Below the pieces are notes generated by a model. The model was given only the letters and a program-made list of their open reading frames with translations. It was not told the DNA's origin and did no database searches. Position numbers and translations under genes: made by a program. From Gigaspora rosea (lineage: Eukaryota; Glomeromycota; Glomeromycetes; Diversisporales; Gigasporaceae), in NCBI GenBank assembly GCA_003550325.1, contig QKWP01000001.1, positions 142,379 through 206,378 on the forward strand: a stretch of 64,000 bases of DNA. The letters run 5' to 3'. Within the stretch, counting starts at the first letter, position 1. Each line of letters opens with the position of its first letter. Below, piece by piece: positions 54,823 through 64,000 of the stretch.

Positions 54823-55164
54823 AATATACATACGTACGTACGTAATGCAGAATAAGTATACAGTAACAGATAACAAAAATCTTTGGAATACTGAAACGAG
54901 AATATTGATAAAAACTTCTATGTTACATTATTAGTCATCGAATAAGTTCTTGATTCAATCCGGTTTCTTTATCTGTATAAATGGTTTAGCATTCATTATT
55001 CAAAAATTTACGTAGTGGCTTCGGCTTCACTTAAAACTGACACGTAATTCATATTATATAATTATCGTTTAAGGTTATTCATTAAAGTCTCCACAGCCAT
55101 TAAATTCAAATACTGCACGTTAAAGGTTTGTAAAACAAGGTAAAAAAAAAAAATAATCAAAATC

Positions 55165-55195
<31 letters not shown>

Positions 55196-56117
55196 GTATA
55201 GAATGATTTTTGTAATCGTCCAGTATAAGACCTTGCAAATTTTCGTTAAAATTAAAAAGGTGTAAATAAATGTCAGCAAATTGTTTTTCAAAATGTCTAA
55301 AAGTTTGATATGAATACAGTACAATTATTCTCTCTAGGAATTTATAAAATAGCTTCTTTAGGCTGATTCGCAAAGCTTCGGAAGCTTCGCCATTTCGAAT
55401 TCGGAAGTTTCGAATTTCAGATTTTTTGGCAAAACAATACTCCTGTTTACAGTTACTAAGGTCTCCGGAAAAAAAACAAGTTTAAACGCAAATTTGATAA
55501 ATACCGTATTTATCCTGCATGAGTACCCGGGGTATTTTCCTTACTCGTTTTAGTACCCGGAGTACTTGTGTAGAGATGAATAAGACGTACCTAAATATGA
55601 TCTTACCATACTTAAATAGCCGGATATAACTGTTGCACAGGGGGTACATATGGGGTGCAGTCAACTAAGGCATTTTTCAAAAATAAGTTAACTATACAAT
55701 CGTATTAAGCAAGCGTCTTTCTATTTAATTTGACATTTAAAATATTGATTTACATCATAAAATTTTTGTCGATGACTATTTTTTTTTAAGTATACGATTA
55801 GACGTGAGCTAAAATTAGTAGAGTATAGGAAAGCATTCGTGTAATTGGCTATGTCGATCCAACAGGTTTCACTAATAGATCGTCATTGCTATTGTTACGC
55901 CAAATTTTTAACGTATATACCATATTTGTAAATAATGAACATAAAATACGCTGAAAAAAACAATCACAACAAATTTTTTCTCATCCACATCGTTAACTCT
56001 AAAACTACCTTAATTAAAAATAAAAATTATCTTAATTTTAACACCAAGTTTATTATCAAGTAATAGTAAAATCGATAATTCCTCATCAAAATAATTTTAA
56101 TACAAACGTATTTCATA
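54823..56117. other. Spacer upstream of the Sel1 gene
   Basis: ATACGTACGTACGTAATG at 54829. Around 55375-55430 a short palindromic cluster of GAAGCTTC and TTCGAA motifs; at 55525-55575 TACCCGGGGTA and TACCCGGAGTA. These look like iterons of a lost hAT-like end. The 250 bp before the ATG at 56118 are AT-rich with no clear TATA box. The ORF at 55062-55373 on the minus strand contains A/T runs and is not called. Confidence 0.4.
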
Positions 56118-56954
56118 ATGCAAAGAGAAATAAATTTCGACAATTATTTGCTTGCTAGAACGGGAAATAATCCTGAAAAACTTTATCAGTTAGGTTATGA
56201 TTATCAAAATGGAAAAAATGGAGTCCTAAAAAATGAACAAAAAGCATTTACTTGCTATAAAAAATGTGCTGATTTGGGTTATTTTCTTGGAATGTATGGT
56301 GTTGGTAATTGTTATCTAAATGGAATTGGCGTTGAAAAAGATGAACGTGAAGCCTTTAAATATTATCGCAAATCATCTGATGTGGATGTACGTGGAATGT
56401 TTCAAGTTGGTTATTGTTACGACAAAGGAGTTGGAGTTGAAAAAGATGAACATAAAGCGTTCATTTATTATCAAAAATCTGCAGATATGGGGGATGTTCG
56501 TGGAATATTTGAACTTGGTAACTGTTATAAAAATGGAATTGGTGTCGAAAAGGATGAACATAAAGCATTCATTTATTATCAAAAATCCGCTGCAATGAAG
56601 GACACTAAAGGAACACTTGCACTTGGCGACTGTTATAAAGATGGAATCGGAGTTGAAAAAGATGATTTTTTAGCATTCACTTCTTATGAAGAGGCGGCTG
56701 ATAAGGGTAATGCTTATGGCGCATATAAAGTTGGCTACTGTCATCAAAACGGGATAGGAGTTGATAAGAATGATAATAAGGCATTCATTCATTATCAAAA
56801 ATCTGCCGAGATGGGTAGCCCTCAAGGAATGTTTCAAGATGGTATATGCTATAGCGAAGGAACTGGTATTGAAAAAGACGACCGTAAAGCATTTATCTAT
56901 TATAAAAAATCAGCCGATATGAAAAATGTAAACGGAATATACAAAGTTGAATAA
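56118..56954 (+). CDS. Sel1-like repeat protein, N-terminal segment (278 codons)
   Basis: ATG in a clean context, then NFDNYLLARTGNNPEKLYQL, a short non-repeat start, followed by about seven 36-residue Sel1-like repeats (AFIYYQKSADMGD, GIFELGNCYKNGIGVEKDE). Sel1-like repeats form alpha-helical solenoids related to TPRs and act as adaptors. No signal peptide, membrane segment or kinase domain is seen. The frame ends in two stops in a row (TAA TGA, 56952-56957) where the repeat consensus has Tyr-Cys (VGYCY). The following sequence continues the same repeat in the same frame (YQKGIGVEKDEHEAF), so this ORF and the next were almost certainly one gene. Either the gene is newly broken or the stop pair marks an assembly or sequencing error; an intron is unlikely, as the repeat phase is kept. 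Confidence 0.75.
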   Translation: MQREINFDNYLLARTGNNPEKLYQLGYDYQNGKNGVLKNEQKAFTCYKKCADLGYFLGMYGVGNCYLNGIGVEKDEREAFKYYRKSSDVDVRGMFQVGYCYDKGVGVEKDEHKAFIYYQKSADMGDVRGIFELGNCYKNGIGVEKDEHKAFIYYQKSAAMKDTKGTLALGDCYKDGIGVEKDDFLAFTSYEEAADKGNAYGAYKVGYCHQNGIGVDKNDNKAFIHYQKSAEMGSPQGMFQDGICYSEGTGIEKDDRKAFIYYKKSADMKNVNGIYKVE

Positions 56955-57026
56955 TGATATCAAAAAGGAATTGGTGTCGAAAAAGATGAACATGAAGCAT
57001 TCATTTATTATCAACAATTTGCAAAG

Positions 57027-60000
57027 GTGGGGGATGCTATTGGAATATATAACGTTGGACATTGTTATCTTAATGGAGTTGGAGTTGAGAAGGATGAAAA
57101 TGAAGCATTTACTTATTTTGAAAAATCTGCAAAGATGGGTAATGCACAGGCAATGTTTCAAGTTGGTCATTGCCACCAAAATGGAATCAGTGTTGAAAAA
57201 GATGCACGCGAGGCTTTTGAATGGTATAAAAAAGCAGCTGACATGGAGAATGCTGATGGAACGTATAGTGTTGGCTATTGTTATCAGAATGGAATTGGAG
57301 TCGGAAAGGATGATAATAAGGCATTCGAATACTACCAAAAATCTGCTGAGATGGGGAAAGCTAAAGGAATACTCGCGCTTGGCAACTGTTATAAGGACGG
57401 AATTGGTGTCAAAAAGGATGAGGATAAAGCATTTTTTTATTATCAAAAATCTGCAGAGATGGGGGATGCTGGTGGAACATCTGCGCTTGGAATTTGTTAT
57501 AAAGATGGAATTGGTGTCAAGAAAGACGAGCATAAGGCATTTACATATTGTCAACAATCCGCAGAGATGGGAGACGTTAATGGAAGACTTGAGCTTGGTA
57601 ACTGTTACAAAGACGGAATTGGTGTTAAAAAGGATGAGCATAGGGCATTTGCTTATTATAAAGAATCAGCTGATATGGATAACGCCCATGGACTGTACCA
57701 AGTTGGTTATTGTTATAACAAAGGAATTGGTGTCGAAAAAGACGAACGTAAAGCGTTCGATTATTTTAAAAGATCTGCAGATGCTGGTGATGCTAACGGA
57801 GAGTTTATGGTCGGTAATTGTTATCAATATGGAATTGGAACCGGAAAAGATGAGCATGAAGCATTCGCCCATTATCAAAAGTCTGCAGAGATGGGGAATT
57901 CTAGCGGAATGTATAGCGTTGGATACTGTTATCATAACGGAACTGGGGTTGAAAAGGACGAGCATAAGGCGTTTATTTATTATCAAAATTCTGCAGAGAT
58001 GGAGAATGCTAATGGAATATCTGCACTTGGTGATTGCTATAAAGACGGTATCGGAGTTGAAAAGGACGAAACTAAGGCATTTAGTTATTATCAAAAATCT
58101 GCCGAAATGGGTAATGCTTATGGAATATCCCAAGTTGGCATTTACTATGGAGAAGGAATTGGTGTTAAAAAAGATGAGCGTAAAGCATTTAATTATTATA
58201 AAAAATCTGCTGAGGCTGGCGATGCTAATGGAGTGTTTATGGTTGGTAATTGTTACCAAGAAGGCGCTGGAATCGAAAAGGATGAACGAAAAGCATTCCA
58301 TTATTATCTAAAAGCTTCTGAAATGGGTAGTGTTGATGCAACATATAAAGCCGGTTATCATTATCATTTTGGAATTGGGACTGAAATGAATATACTTATG
58401 GCATTTAAATATTATAAAAAATCTGCTGATATGGGTAATACCTACGGAATGTTTCAGGTTGGATATTGTTATGAAAATGAAATTGGTACTCCAAAGAATC
58501 TATATTTGGCATTCACTTACTATCAAAAGGCCGCTGATAAAGGGAATGCTGATGGTGCATATATTGTTGGTTATTATTATCAGAATGGGTTCGGAATTGC
58601 AAAAGACGAACGTAAGGCATTCGGTTATTATCAGAAAGCAGCAGATATGGGGAATATTAACGGAATGTACTTCGTTGGATATTGTTATCAAAATGGATTT
58701 GGAACTGAAGAAGACAAACATAAAGCATTCGAGTATTATAAAAAATCTGCTGACGCCGGTGATGCTAATGGAACGTTTATGGTTGGTAACTGTTATCATG
58801 AAGGAATCGGAGTTGTAAAAAATGACCATGAAGCGTTCCTTCATTATCAAAAATCTGCTGAAATGAATAGTCCTCAAGGAATGTTTAAAGTCGGTATTTA
58901 TTATAGCGAAGGAATTGGAGTCGAAAAGGATTACCACAAGGCATTTATTTATTATAAAAAATCTGCTGACGCCGGTGATGCCGATGGAACATTTATGGTT
59001 GGTAATTGCTACTATGAAGGTATTGGAGTTAAAAAGGATGTACATGAAGCATTCATCTATTATAAAAAATCTTCTGAGATGGGTAGCGACTGTGGAACAT
59101 ATACTGTCGGTAATTGTTATCTTAACGGAATTGGGGTTGGGAAAGATGAAAGTAAGGCATTCAATTATTATAAAAAAGCGGCAGACATGGGGCATATGAA
59201 CGGAACGTACTATGTCGGATATTGTTTTCAAAATGGAATTGGAATCGAAAAGGATGATGGTAATGCATTTATTTACTATCAAAAATCTGCAGAGATGGGG
59301 GACGTTAATGGAACATTCGAGCTTGGAAACTGTTACAAAGATGGAATCGGAGTTAATAAGGATGAAGATAAGGCGTTTAATTATTATCAAAAATCTGCAG
59401 AGATGGGAAATGTTAATGGAGCATTCGAACTTGGAAACTGTTACAAAGATGGAATCGGTGTTGAAAAGGATGAACAAAAAGCACTTGATTATTATAAAAA
59501 TTCTGCAGATTTGGGTAGTGCTTTCGGAGTATTTCAGGTTGGATATTGTTATCAAAATGGGGTTGGAGTTGAAATAGATGAATATATGGCTTTTAATTTT
59601 TACAAAAAAGCAGCTGAAATGGGACATGTACATGCAATATACCAAGTTGGTATTTGCTATCATGAAGGAATCGGAGTCGAAAAAGATGATTATAAGGCAT
59701 TTACTTGTTATAAACAATCCGCTGATATGGGTAATGCTTGCGGTGCATATAATGTCGGTAATTGTTATCTCCATGGTATTGGTGTCGGAAGGAACGAACC
59801 TGAGGCTTTCAATTATTTTAAGAAATCTGCAGATATGGGTAGTGCTCAAGGAACGTTCCAAGTTGGGCGCTGTTATCAAAATGGAATTGGTGCTGAAAAG
59901 GAGGAAAACAAAGCATTCAATTATTATCAAAAAGCAGCCGATATGGAGAATGCCGATGGAATGTTCAATGTTGGGCATTGTTATAAAAATGGAATTGGTG

Positions 60001-61463
60001 TCGAGAAAGACGAACCTAAGGCATTCGCTTATTATCAAAAATCTGCGGAGATGGGAGATGTTAGTGGAACATTTGAGCTTGGAAACTGTTTTAAAGATGG
60101 AATTGGAGTTGAAAAGGATGAAGATAAAGCGTTCGAATATTTTCAAAAATCTGCTGATATGGGTGATGCTCGTGGAATGCTTCAAATTGGTGTTTGCTAT
60201 AACGAAGGAATTGGCGTTGAAAAAGATGAGCGTGAGGCATTCAGTTGTTATAAAAGATCGGCTGATGCTGGTGATGCTGACGGAATGTTTAAAGTTGGCC
60301 ATTGCTATCTTGAGGAAATTGGAGTTGAAAAGGATGAGCACGAGGCATTCAAATATTTTCAGGAATCTGCCAACATGGAAAATGTCCAAGGAACACTCCA
60401 AGTTGGTATTTGTTACGATGAAGGGATTGGTGTTGAAAAGAACGAACATAAAGCATTTAATTATTACCTAAAAGCAGCAGATATGCAGAACGCTGACGGA
60501 ATGTACAATGTTGGGCTGTGTTACCAAAATGGTACTGGAACTGAAAAAAATGAGCAAACTGCATTTGATTATTATCAAAAATCTGCAGGTATGGGAAGTG
60601 CAGATGGAATGCTCAAAGTTGGTACTTTCTATCTTAATGGAATTGGGGTTGAAAAGAATGAAATTGAAGCATTCAATTATTATAAAAAATTTGCCGATGC
60701 AGGTAATGCTCGTGGGACATTTGAGCTTGGAAACTGCTATAAAAATGGAATTGGAGTTGAAGAGGATGAACATAAAGCGTTCAAATATTTTCAAAAATCT
60801 GCTGATATGGGTTATGCTCGTGGAATGCTTCAAGTTGGTGTTTGCTATAACGATGGAATTGGCGTTGAAAAAGATGAACATAAGGCATTCAGTTATTATA
60901 AAAAATCGGCTGATGCTGGTGATGCTGACGGAATGTTTAAGGTTGGCCATTGCTATCTTGAGGGAGTTGGAGTTAAAAAGGATGAGTGCGAGGCATTCAA
61001 GTATTTTCAGGAATCTGCCGACATAAAAAATGTTCAAGGAACACTCCAAGTCGGTATTTGTTATGATGAAGGGATTGGTGTTGAAAAGGATGCAAATGAA
61101 GCATTTAATTATTACCTAAAAGCAGCAGATATGCAGAACGCTGACGGAATGTATAATGTTGGGCTGTGTTACCAAAATGGTACTGGAACTGAAAAAAATG
61201 AGCAAACTGCATTTGATTATTATCAAAAATCTGCAGATATGGGAAGTGCCAACGGAATGCTTAAAGTTGGTTTTTGTTATTTTGATGGAATTGGCGTTGA
61301 AAAAGATGAAGAGAAAGCTTGTAAGGCTTTTATTAAATATCACAAATCCGATGACATGGGTATTGCTTTCGCAAAATCTCAAATTGCCCACCGAATTATT
61401 AGAGACATTGATGATGAGTACTTTGGTTCTGGGTCAACTGTTCTAATAGCCAATTGTCAATAG
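57027..61463 (+). CDS. Giant Sel1-like repeat protein (1478 codons)
   Basis: Open without interruption for 4.4 kb, about 40 tandem repeats of 36 residues (108 bp): roughly AF.YYQKSADMGNA.G then VGNCYQNGIGVEKDE. The start at 57027 is just the first ATG after the stop pair at 56952-56957; the repeat frame is open from 56958, so the true start is likely 56118. The C-terminus leaves the repeat with DDEYFGSGSTVLIANCQ. The solenoid would exceed 160 kDa, far longer than common Sel1 proteins (5-15 repeats). Such proteins scaffold signalling or ER-quality-control complexes; here no partner domain is present, so no specific role is claimed. Residues between helices vary most, as in ligand-binding solenoids. 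The last twelve repeats include a 648-bp segmental duplication. No intron is evident. Confidence 0.85.
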   Translation: MGDAIGIYNVGHCYLNGVGVEKDENEAFTYFEKSAKMGNAQAMFQVGHCHQNGISVEKDAREAFEWYKKAADMENADGTYSVGYCYQNGIGVGKDDNKAFEYYQKSAEMGKAKGILALGNCYKDGIGVKKDEDKAFFYYQKSAEMGDAGGTSALGICYKDGIGVKKDEHKAFTYCQQSAEMGDVNGRLELGNCYKDGIGVKKDEHRAFAYYKESADMDNAHGLYQVGYCYNKGIGVEKDERKAFDYFKRSADAGDANGEFMVGNCYQYGIGTGKDEHEAFAHYQKSAEMGNSSGMYSVGYCYHNGTGVEKDEHKAFIYYQNSAEMENANGISALGDCYKDGIGVEKDETKAFSYYQKSAEMGNAYGISQVGIYYGEGIGVKKDERKAFNYYKKSAEAGDANGVFMVGNCYQEGAGIEKDERKAFHYYLKASEMGSVDATYKAGYHYHFGIGTEMNILMAFKYYKKSADMGNTYGMFQVGYCYENEIGTPKNLYLAFTYYQKAADKGNADGAYIVGYYYQNGFGIAKDERKAFGYYQKAADMGNINGMYFVGYCYQNGFGTEEDKHKAFEYYKKSADAGDANGTFMVGNCYHEGIGVVKNDHEAFLHYQKSAEMNSPQGMFKVGIYYSEGIGVEKDYHKAFIYYKKSADAGDADGTFMVGNCYYEGIGVKKDVHEAFIYYKKSSEMGSDCGTYTVGNCYLNGIGVGKDESKAFNYYKKAADMGHMNGTYYVGYCFQNGIGIEKDDGNAFIYYQKSAEMGDVNGTFELGNCYKDGIGVNKDEDKAFNYYQKSAEMGNVNGAFELGNCYKDGIGVEKDEQKALDYYKNSADLGSAFGVFQVGYCYQNGVGVEIDEYMAFNFYKKAAEMGHVHAIYQVGICYHEGIGVEKDDYKAFTCYKQSADMGNACGAYNVGNCYLHGIGVGRNEPEAFNYFKKSADMGSAQGTFQVGRCYQNGIGAEKEENKAFNYYQKAADMENADGMFNVGHCYKNGIGVEKDEPKAFAYYQKSAEMGDVSGTFELGNCFKDGIGVEKDEDKAFEYFQKSADMGDARGMLQIGVCYNEGIGVEKDEREAFSCYKRSADAGDADGMFKVGHCYLEEIGVEKDEHEAFKYFQESANMENVQGTLQVGICYDEGIGVEKNEHKAFNYYLKAADMQNADGMYNVGLCYQNGTGTEKNEQTAFDYYQKSAGMGSADGMLKVGTFYLNGIGVEKNEIEAFNYYKKFADAGNARGTFELGNCYKNGIGVEEDEHKAFKYFQKSADMGYARGMLQVGVCYNDGIGVEKDEHKAFSYYKKSADAGDADGMFKVGHCYLEGVGVKKDECEAFKYFQESADIKNVQGTLQVGICYDEGIGVEKDANEAFNYYLKAADMQNADGMYNVGLCYQNGTGTEKNEQTAFDYYQKSADMGSANGMLKVGFCYFDGIGVEKDEEKACKAFIKYHKSDDMGIAFAKSQIAHRIIRDIDDEYFGSGSTVLIANCQ
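60066..61360 (+). repeat. 648-bp segmental duplication (6 Sel1 repeats)
   Basis: 60066-60713 and 60714-61361 are offset by exactly 648 bp, six 108-bp units. They share unit-specific text such as SADAGDADGMFKVGHCYLE, MQNADGMYNVGLCYQNG and TGTEKNEQTAFDYYQKSA in the same order, which other units lack. It is the youngest expansion of the array. Confidence 0.8.
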
Positions 61464-62699
61464 ACTAGGTAAACAGGCCCTGTTAATGTCCAAAACGATT
61501 AATTTTAAATAGCTTTATATAAATAAAAATACGAATGTAAATAAAAATTAATGTTACAAGTGTAAATAAAAATTTATGTTGCAATTTTGATAATCTTATT
61601 TCGCCATCCGTTGAAATAATTAACTTTATATGCAATCGCATATACTTTGCTATTATTAATTTTCGATAATTCAATTATTGCCAGTTGTTTAAATGATGTG
61701 TTCTATAAAAAATAAACCACCAATCGTTGCACAAAAGCAAGGCGACAACTATAAATCGTGAATTTACAAAATTAATTAGGATTAAATACTAGATAGTTTT
61801 ATTAGCGAAAAAATTATTGACTGATCATTTGTTAAATACATTGATTGATAAAGACCTTAAGCTAAATTAAATACGGCATGTTATGAATTCGAATCAATAA
61901 ACTACCTATATAGTAACCAATTGAATAAATTAAAATTACTGTATCTGTTAATAAATCTTATGCTCACTATTAACTGAACCCATAATAATTAATAAAAGGA
62001 ATTGACTCATTTTAAATTACTTAGTGTCTGAACTTACGGTACCCATAAACAACGTGAATAGTAAATAAATGAGATAATAAGAACTTAAATATATTTTGAT
62101 TGATAGGATTGGTTGAAGTTTTTCTGAATTGAATCCCGTGATTTACATTAAATGTATGTATATAAATAACCCTTAACATGTATAATCTGATCTTAATAAC
62201 GCTGTTTCAAACAATTTACCCTATAAAAAAAGGCATTCCAGAATACATCCATCAAACTTCCATTATTATGATTATAGCTCCATAAAATTTCCAGGTATTT
62301 ATAAAAATAGCAACTAGAAAATATCATATCCGGGTTTTTCCCATAATATTACTAGTAGTCATTTATAGTAAAGATTTTTTTACACTTGAATACGGAATTA
62401 AGATGAACTTTATATAAAAAAAAATTAAATTATCAAAAAGTAACAAATTTGTAAGTATATAACAAGCAAATAATTCGGAAATAATTTAGAATTAATCTGG
62501 AAATAATCTAAAAATATACTGGAAAAATTACAGTAACTTAAAATTTTTTTTTTGTAGTGAAGAAAAAAATTGGATTGAATTAACGAAATTTGACTTTATC
62601 AATTTATATGTTTCATTATTCGGCATTTTAAAAATCCAACATTTCTATCAATCGTGATAACATTAATTACTTCAAATGAGCCCAAATCACAAAACTTTA
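61464..62699. other. No gene seen
   Basis: 1.2 kb of AT-rich DNA downstream of the Sel1 gene. The first AATAAA-like signals stand at 61522-61570. The minus ORF at 61483-61674 is featureless. Confidence 0.5.
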
Positions 62700-63720
62700 A
62701 TGGACAATGTTTCAAAACTGAGGGTTACAAACCCACTGCACATATGCTAACATTGACCATTTATCATCATATTGATGAGAAAAAAAGTAGTACACCTCGC
62801 CAAAAAATTCTTGCATTTCTAAAATAACAGGTGCATTTCTATAGTGAGCATTACGATCAACTAAAAGCTTGGCCTGAAAGGTTAATAACTTATTAATAAT
62901 TCATAAATTAAAGAATTGTATAAAAAAATTAAAATTAATAATATACATATGGCAATATACGTGCCGCATCACCCTTACGATTTGATAGTATTGAATTTAT
63001 TACTATGCCTTGTCTTGTTTGAAGTTTTCCATACTTCTGAACAGTATTTGTAATTAAATTAAAAACAAATAAATGTAAGAAAAAGGATATAAATCTTTTT
63101 TACAACAGCTAAAGTAAAAAAAAACTTATATTTAACCGATTTATAGATTTATTTAATGCTGTCGCATCATAAGCCTTAAGATGTTGTGTTTTAGTCTTAT
63201 TCATGAAATAGTTAAGAGCAACTGAATATAGCTTTTCCTCAACATCTTCAATAATAAATACGCGGTTTTCAGAATAATATGATGATTTCTCTGAACTTGT
63301 TTCAAAAAGCCTTTTATCTATATTAGTTTTGTATTGAAGAAGCGAAAACTGATTCCACATCATAATCTGATTTTGAAGATTAGTGTATGGATAATGCCAA
63401 GAATGAACTAGTGGCACTAACATTCCACATAATCATTCTATTGGATACTGCCAAGTCGCCTATGCAGGTCCAGTATTGCAAATTGAGGTGCAATATGTAA
63501 ACCATAAAGGATTATTCTGAAGACACTCTCTAAAAAATAATCAAATTTATTAAAACCTAAATACTTAATAGATTATGTAAACATACTTTTCATAGTGCAC
63601 AACAAACTCACAAAAAGTTGGTTAATTTCTAATAACTCTGCTGTATTGATTTTATGTTTAAGACAAAGCTTTACTGCATGCTCAAATTTTGCCCACATAT
63701 GCTCCGATTTTTGGAATTTA
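62700..63720 (-). pseudogene. C-terminal remnant of a CACTA/Plavaka-like transposase-derived protein
   Basis: On the minus strand: SEHMWAKFEHAVKLCLKH and INTAELLEINQLFVSLL (about 63710-63590), a 57-bp intron (63586-63530, GTATGT..TAG), then WQYPIE, CGMLVPLVHSWHYPYTNL, QNQIMMWNQFSLLQYKTNI and VFIIEDVEEKLYSVAL (to about 63140), then KYGKLQTRQGIV and, after another likely intron with TTAACCTTTCAG, AKLLVDRNAHYRNAPVIL plus EMQEFFGEVYYFF. The Trp-Gln-Tyr-Pro-x-Glu block resembles the DUF4218-like part of CACTA/Plavaka proteins, which are multiplied in AM fungi. It carries at least two in-frame stops in the central block and a degraded end. The 5' part is cut off near 63720 by repeats. Confidence 0.5.
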
Positions 63721-63744
63721 TAAAAAAAGCTTATTTTTTTAAAA

Positions 63745-63900
63745 CTTTAAAGCTATATAATTTTTGATCTACTGGTCCATTTTAAATGATTTTACTACCA
63801 AAATGTTCATCTCTTTGAGATGATTCCAACAAGTCCAAATCATAAAAATCCAATCACATGGTCATGTGAAAATGCACTGTCAAAAGATGATGCACCTGAA
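63745..63900. repeat. Fragment of the palindromic MITE module
   Basis: TTTTTGATCTACTGGTCCAT, then TTTTACTACCAAAATG, TCTTTGAGATGATTC and AAAATCCAATCACATG follow the order of the internal unit of MITEs A and B. Only one unit is present and no MITE termini were found. Confidence 0.6.
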
Positions 63901-63931
63901 ATTGGTCTGATCTATGTCAAACCAATTTCAG

Positions 63932-64000
63932 GCAGTGATGGCAAATGACCTGAAATGACCCAAATGACTCAAATGACCAATGACCGGTCATTGGGTCATT
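63932..64000 (+). mobile_element. Left end of a hAT-like element, cut by the window edge
   Basis: CAGTGATGGCAAATGACC followed by AAATGAC(C/T) iterons and GACCGGTCATTGGGTCATT. The same terminus appears inverted at 49999-50016. The element continues beyond the window. A perfect hairpin (CCTGAAATTGGT..ACCAATTTCAGG) lies directly to its left at 63894-63932. Confidence 0.5.

Noticed and set aside
58500-60449. Long antisense ORF (649 codons) across the Sel1 gene, plus other long alternate-frame ORFs (for example 56947-58311)
   Set aside because: They follow from a 108-bp repeat that happens to lack stops in other frames; their composition (Phe/Ile/Ser or Lys/Met/Ile repeats) is a frame shadow of the Sel1 array.

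Overview
The window looks like an accessory, transposon-packed region of a very AT-rich fungal genome. Best guess is an arbuscular mycorrhizal fungus (Glomeromycotina, Rhizophagus-like). The reasons are extreme AT content, very few host genes, long Sel1-like repeat arrays, decayed FAR1/Mutator-type and CACTA/Plavaka-like transposase remnants, LINEs with a C-terminal RNase H, and many short inverted-repeat elements. This assignment rests on pattern recognition and was not tested by a search.

Layout. 1-5.7 kb: AT-rich DNA and minisatellites, a roughly 1-kb palindrome invaded by a pogo-like element, a possible solo LTR, and a decayed coiled-coil gene split by a small element with asymmetric inverted repeats. 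6.2-14.2 kb: a long degenerate LINE (ORF1, AP endonuclease, RT, RNase H, zinc knuckle) with a TA-target MITE inside ORF1. 14.3-17.4 kb: an array of ~330-bp palindromic units with a TTAA-flanked element in the centre of one palindrome, next to an unidentified gene remnant. 18.09-18.44 kb: a short CBM21-like gene. 18.6-23.8 kb: a second, 5'-truncated LINE whose RT is split by another MITE. 24-29 kb: large palindromic MITEs and a pogo/Tigger-type element. 29.7-32.3 kb: a decayed Sel1-repeat (perhaps kinase-linked) gene on the minus strand.

34-37.7 kb: small hAT-like MITEs and a two-exon pirin gene, the best conserved host enzyme here. 39.7-45.1 kb: a dense run of elements with clear target-site duplications (hAT 8 bp, Mutator-like 9 bp, TTAA and TA types). 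45.2-47.6 kb: a broken FAR1/MULE transposase. 48.0-50.7 kb: a MITE, a solo LTR with a 4-bp duplication, and a direct-repeat element. 50.7-55.9 kb: mostly empty AT-rich DNA with one GC-richer exon-like ORF and a second Mutator-like MITE. 56.1-61.5 kb: a giant Sel1-like repeat gene, two ORFs in one frame split by a tandem stop. 62.7-63.7 kb: a remnant of a CACTA/Plavaka-like protein. The window ends inside a hAT-like element.

The genes do not form a pathway. The coherent story is nested transposition: several insertions can be undone on paper because the host reading frame, the opposite palindrome arm or a tandem paralogue shows the empty site. The most unusual signal is a ~115-bp palindromic module that recurs inside MITEs with unrelated termini.
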